64,000 nucleotides of DNA from assembly GCA_017305455.1 (NCBI GenBank), contig JAFKKO010000122.1, forward strand, positions 1-64,000. Direction: 5' to 3'. A program made the translations under genes and the position numbers. The DNA comes from Hyphomicrobiales bacterium. GTDB taxonomy: Bacteria; Pseudomonadota; Alphaproteobacteria; Rhizobiales; Xanthobacteraceae. A model generated the notes under the pieces. The model was not told the DNA's origin and did not search any database. It was given only the letters and a program-made list of their open reading frames with translations. This document shows, one piece after another, positions 63,533-64,000 of this stretch; within the stretch, counting starts at the first letter, position 1, and each line of letters begins with the position of its first letter.

Positions 63533-64000
63533 CTAGTCGACGATGAAAGTCGTCAGCGTTCCGAGTTTTGCGACATTGCAGTCGATACGGTCGCCGCTTT
63601 TGAGATAGTTCGGATTTTTACTGCCCGCGATCACGCCGGGGGGGCTGCCGGACGTGATCACGTCACCTGGCTCCAGGGTCGTATTGGACCACCAGGACAC
63701 CATGTCGGCGACCTTGTAGTGAAGACGGCTGGAATTCGAGTTCTGGCGCGACTCGCCATTGAGCGTCAGTTGCATGTCGAGATCGTTGACATCGCCAACT
63801 TCATCCAGCGTCACCAGATAAGGTCCGAGCGGACACGATCCATTGAAGCTCTTGCCGAGCAGGATCACCTTGTTGGCATGTTCGCGCGCTTGAATGTCGC
63901 GCGCCGAGAGATCGTTGAAGATGGTAAGCCCGGCGACATAATCGAGCGCCTCTTGCGGCGAAACACGAAAAGCTTTCTTTCCGATGACGATGCCGATCTC
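63533..64000 (-). CDS. FAH-family hydrolase/decarboxylase (N-terminus beyond window)
   Basis: C-terminal ~155 residues of a fumarylacetoacetate-hydrolase-family protein. EIGIVIGKKAFRVSPQEALDYVAGLTIFNDLSARDIQ contains the metal-binding Glu of ExxIVIGK, and GPYLVTLDEVGDVNDLDMQLTLNGESRQ, TLEPGDVITSGSPPGV and LKSGDRIDCNVAKLGTL are family signatures. It probably cleaves or isomerises a 2-oxo-diacid from ring fission. It continues past position 64000. Confidence 0.9.
   Translation of the reverse strand, partial: EIGIVIGKKAFRVSPQEALDYVAGLTIFNDLSARDIQAREHANKVILLGKSFNGSCPLGPYLVTLDEVGDVNDLDMQLTLNGESRQNSNSSRLHYKVADMVSWWSNTTLEPGDVITSGSPPGVIAGSKNPNYLKSGDRIDCNVAKLGTLTTFIVD

Noticed and set aside
1..64000. 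CRISPR arrays, rRNA, tRNA or complete insertion sequences
   Set aside because: No regularly spaced repeats, no cloverleaf or rRNA-like stretches and no transposase motifs were recognised on reading both strands.

Overview
The window is about 64 kb of GC-rich DNA from an alphaproteobacterium, most likely of the Bradyrhizobium/Rhodopseudomonas/Afipia group (Nitrobacteraceae). Supporting signs are the fixNOQP-fixGHS gene order, class I nirK followed by nirV, divergent norEF/norCBQD, several branched-chain-type (Liv) ABC operons with FCD-type GntR regulators, and a nested palindromic intergenic repeat of the kind common in that family. The genus is an inference.

Positions 1-42,300 hold most of an anaerobic/microaerobic respiration region. 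A truncated nosR runs off the left edge. The cbb3 oxidase set ccoNOQP-ccoGH-ccoS lies at 15.0-20.8 kb; the usual ccoI/fixI between ccoH and ccoS is missing and only a ~40 bp junction remains. Nitric oxide reductase (norF-norE divergent from norCBQD) lies at 31.5-37.3 kb and copper nitrite reductase (nirK-nirV) at 37.5-39.6 kb. TTG-N8-CAA palindromes of the FNR/FixK/NnrR type sit about 41.5 bp upstream of plausible starts for nosR, ccoN, norE, nirK, an undescribed 49-aa protein and an undescribed 129-aa protein, suggesting one oxygen/NO-responsive regulon.

Two Liv-type uptake operons are interspersed. One (6.8-13.8 kb) carries an amidase and a cyclase-family hydrolase and faces a LysR regulator. 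The other (22.4-28.6 kb) carries two alpha/beta hydrolases, one without its nucleophile serine, and faces a GntR regulator plus aldehyde dehydrogenase. Transporters (EamA, OxlT-like MFS) and small conserved genes fill the left end. Positions 40.86-42.33 kb are a graveyard of truncated and frameshifted remnants.

From 42.5 to 51.3 kb come an EF-G-like GTPase, TenA, and a complete lactate module (dld, lldD, lldP, lldR).

The right end (51.4-64.0 kb) looks like a catabolic island. It holds a Tat-exported flavoprotein with both residues for bicovalent FAD attachment, a small cytochrome c, a zinc alcohol dehydrogenase, a nitrilase-fold protein without its catalytic cysteine, an aldehyde dehydrogenase, an AraC/XylS-like regulator, a homocitrate-synthase-like DRE-TIM enzyme, a fused CofG/CofH Fo synthase (FbiC), an M20 peptidase-fold protein with altered metal-site residues, and a partial FAH-family enzyme. 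A deazaflavin synthase inside what looks like a catabolic operon, next to two hydrolase-fold proteins with altered active sites, is the most unusual feature and the best candidate for an undescribed pathway.
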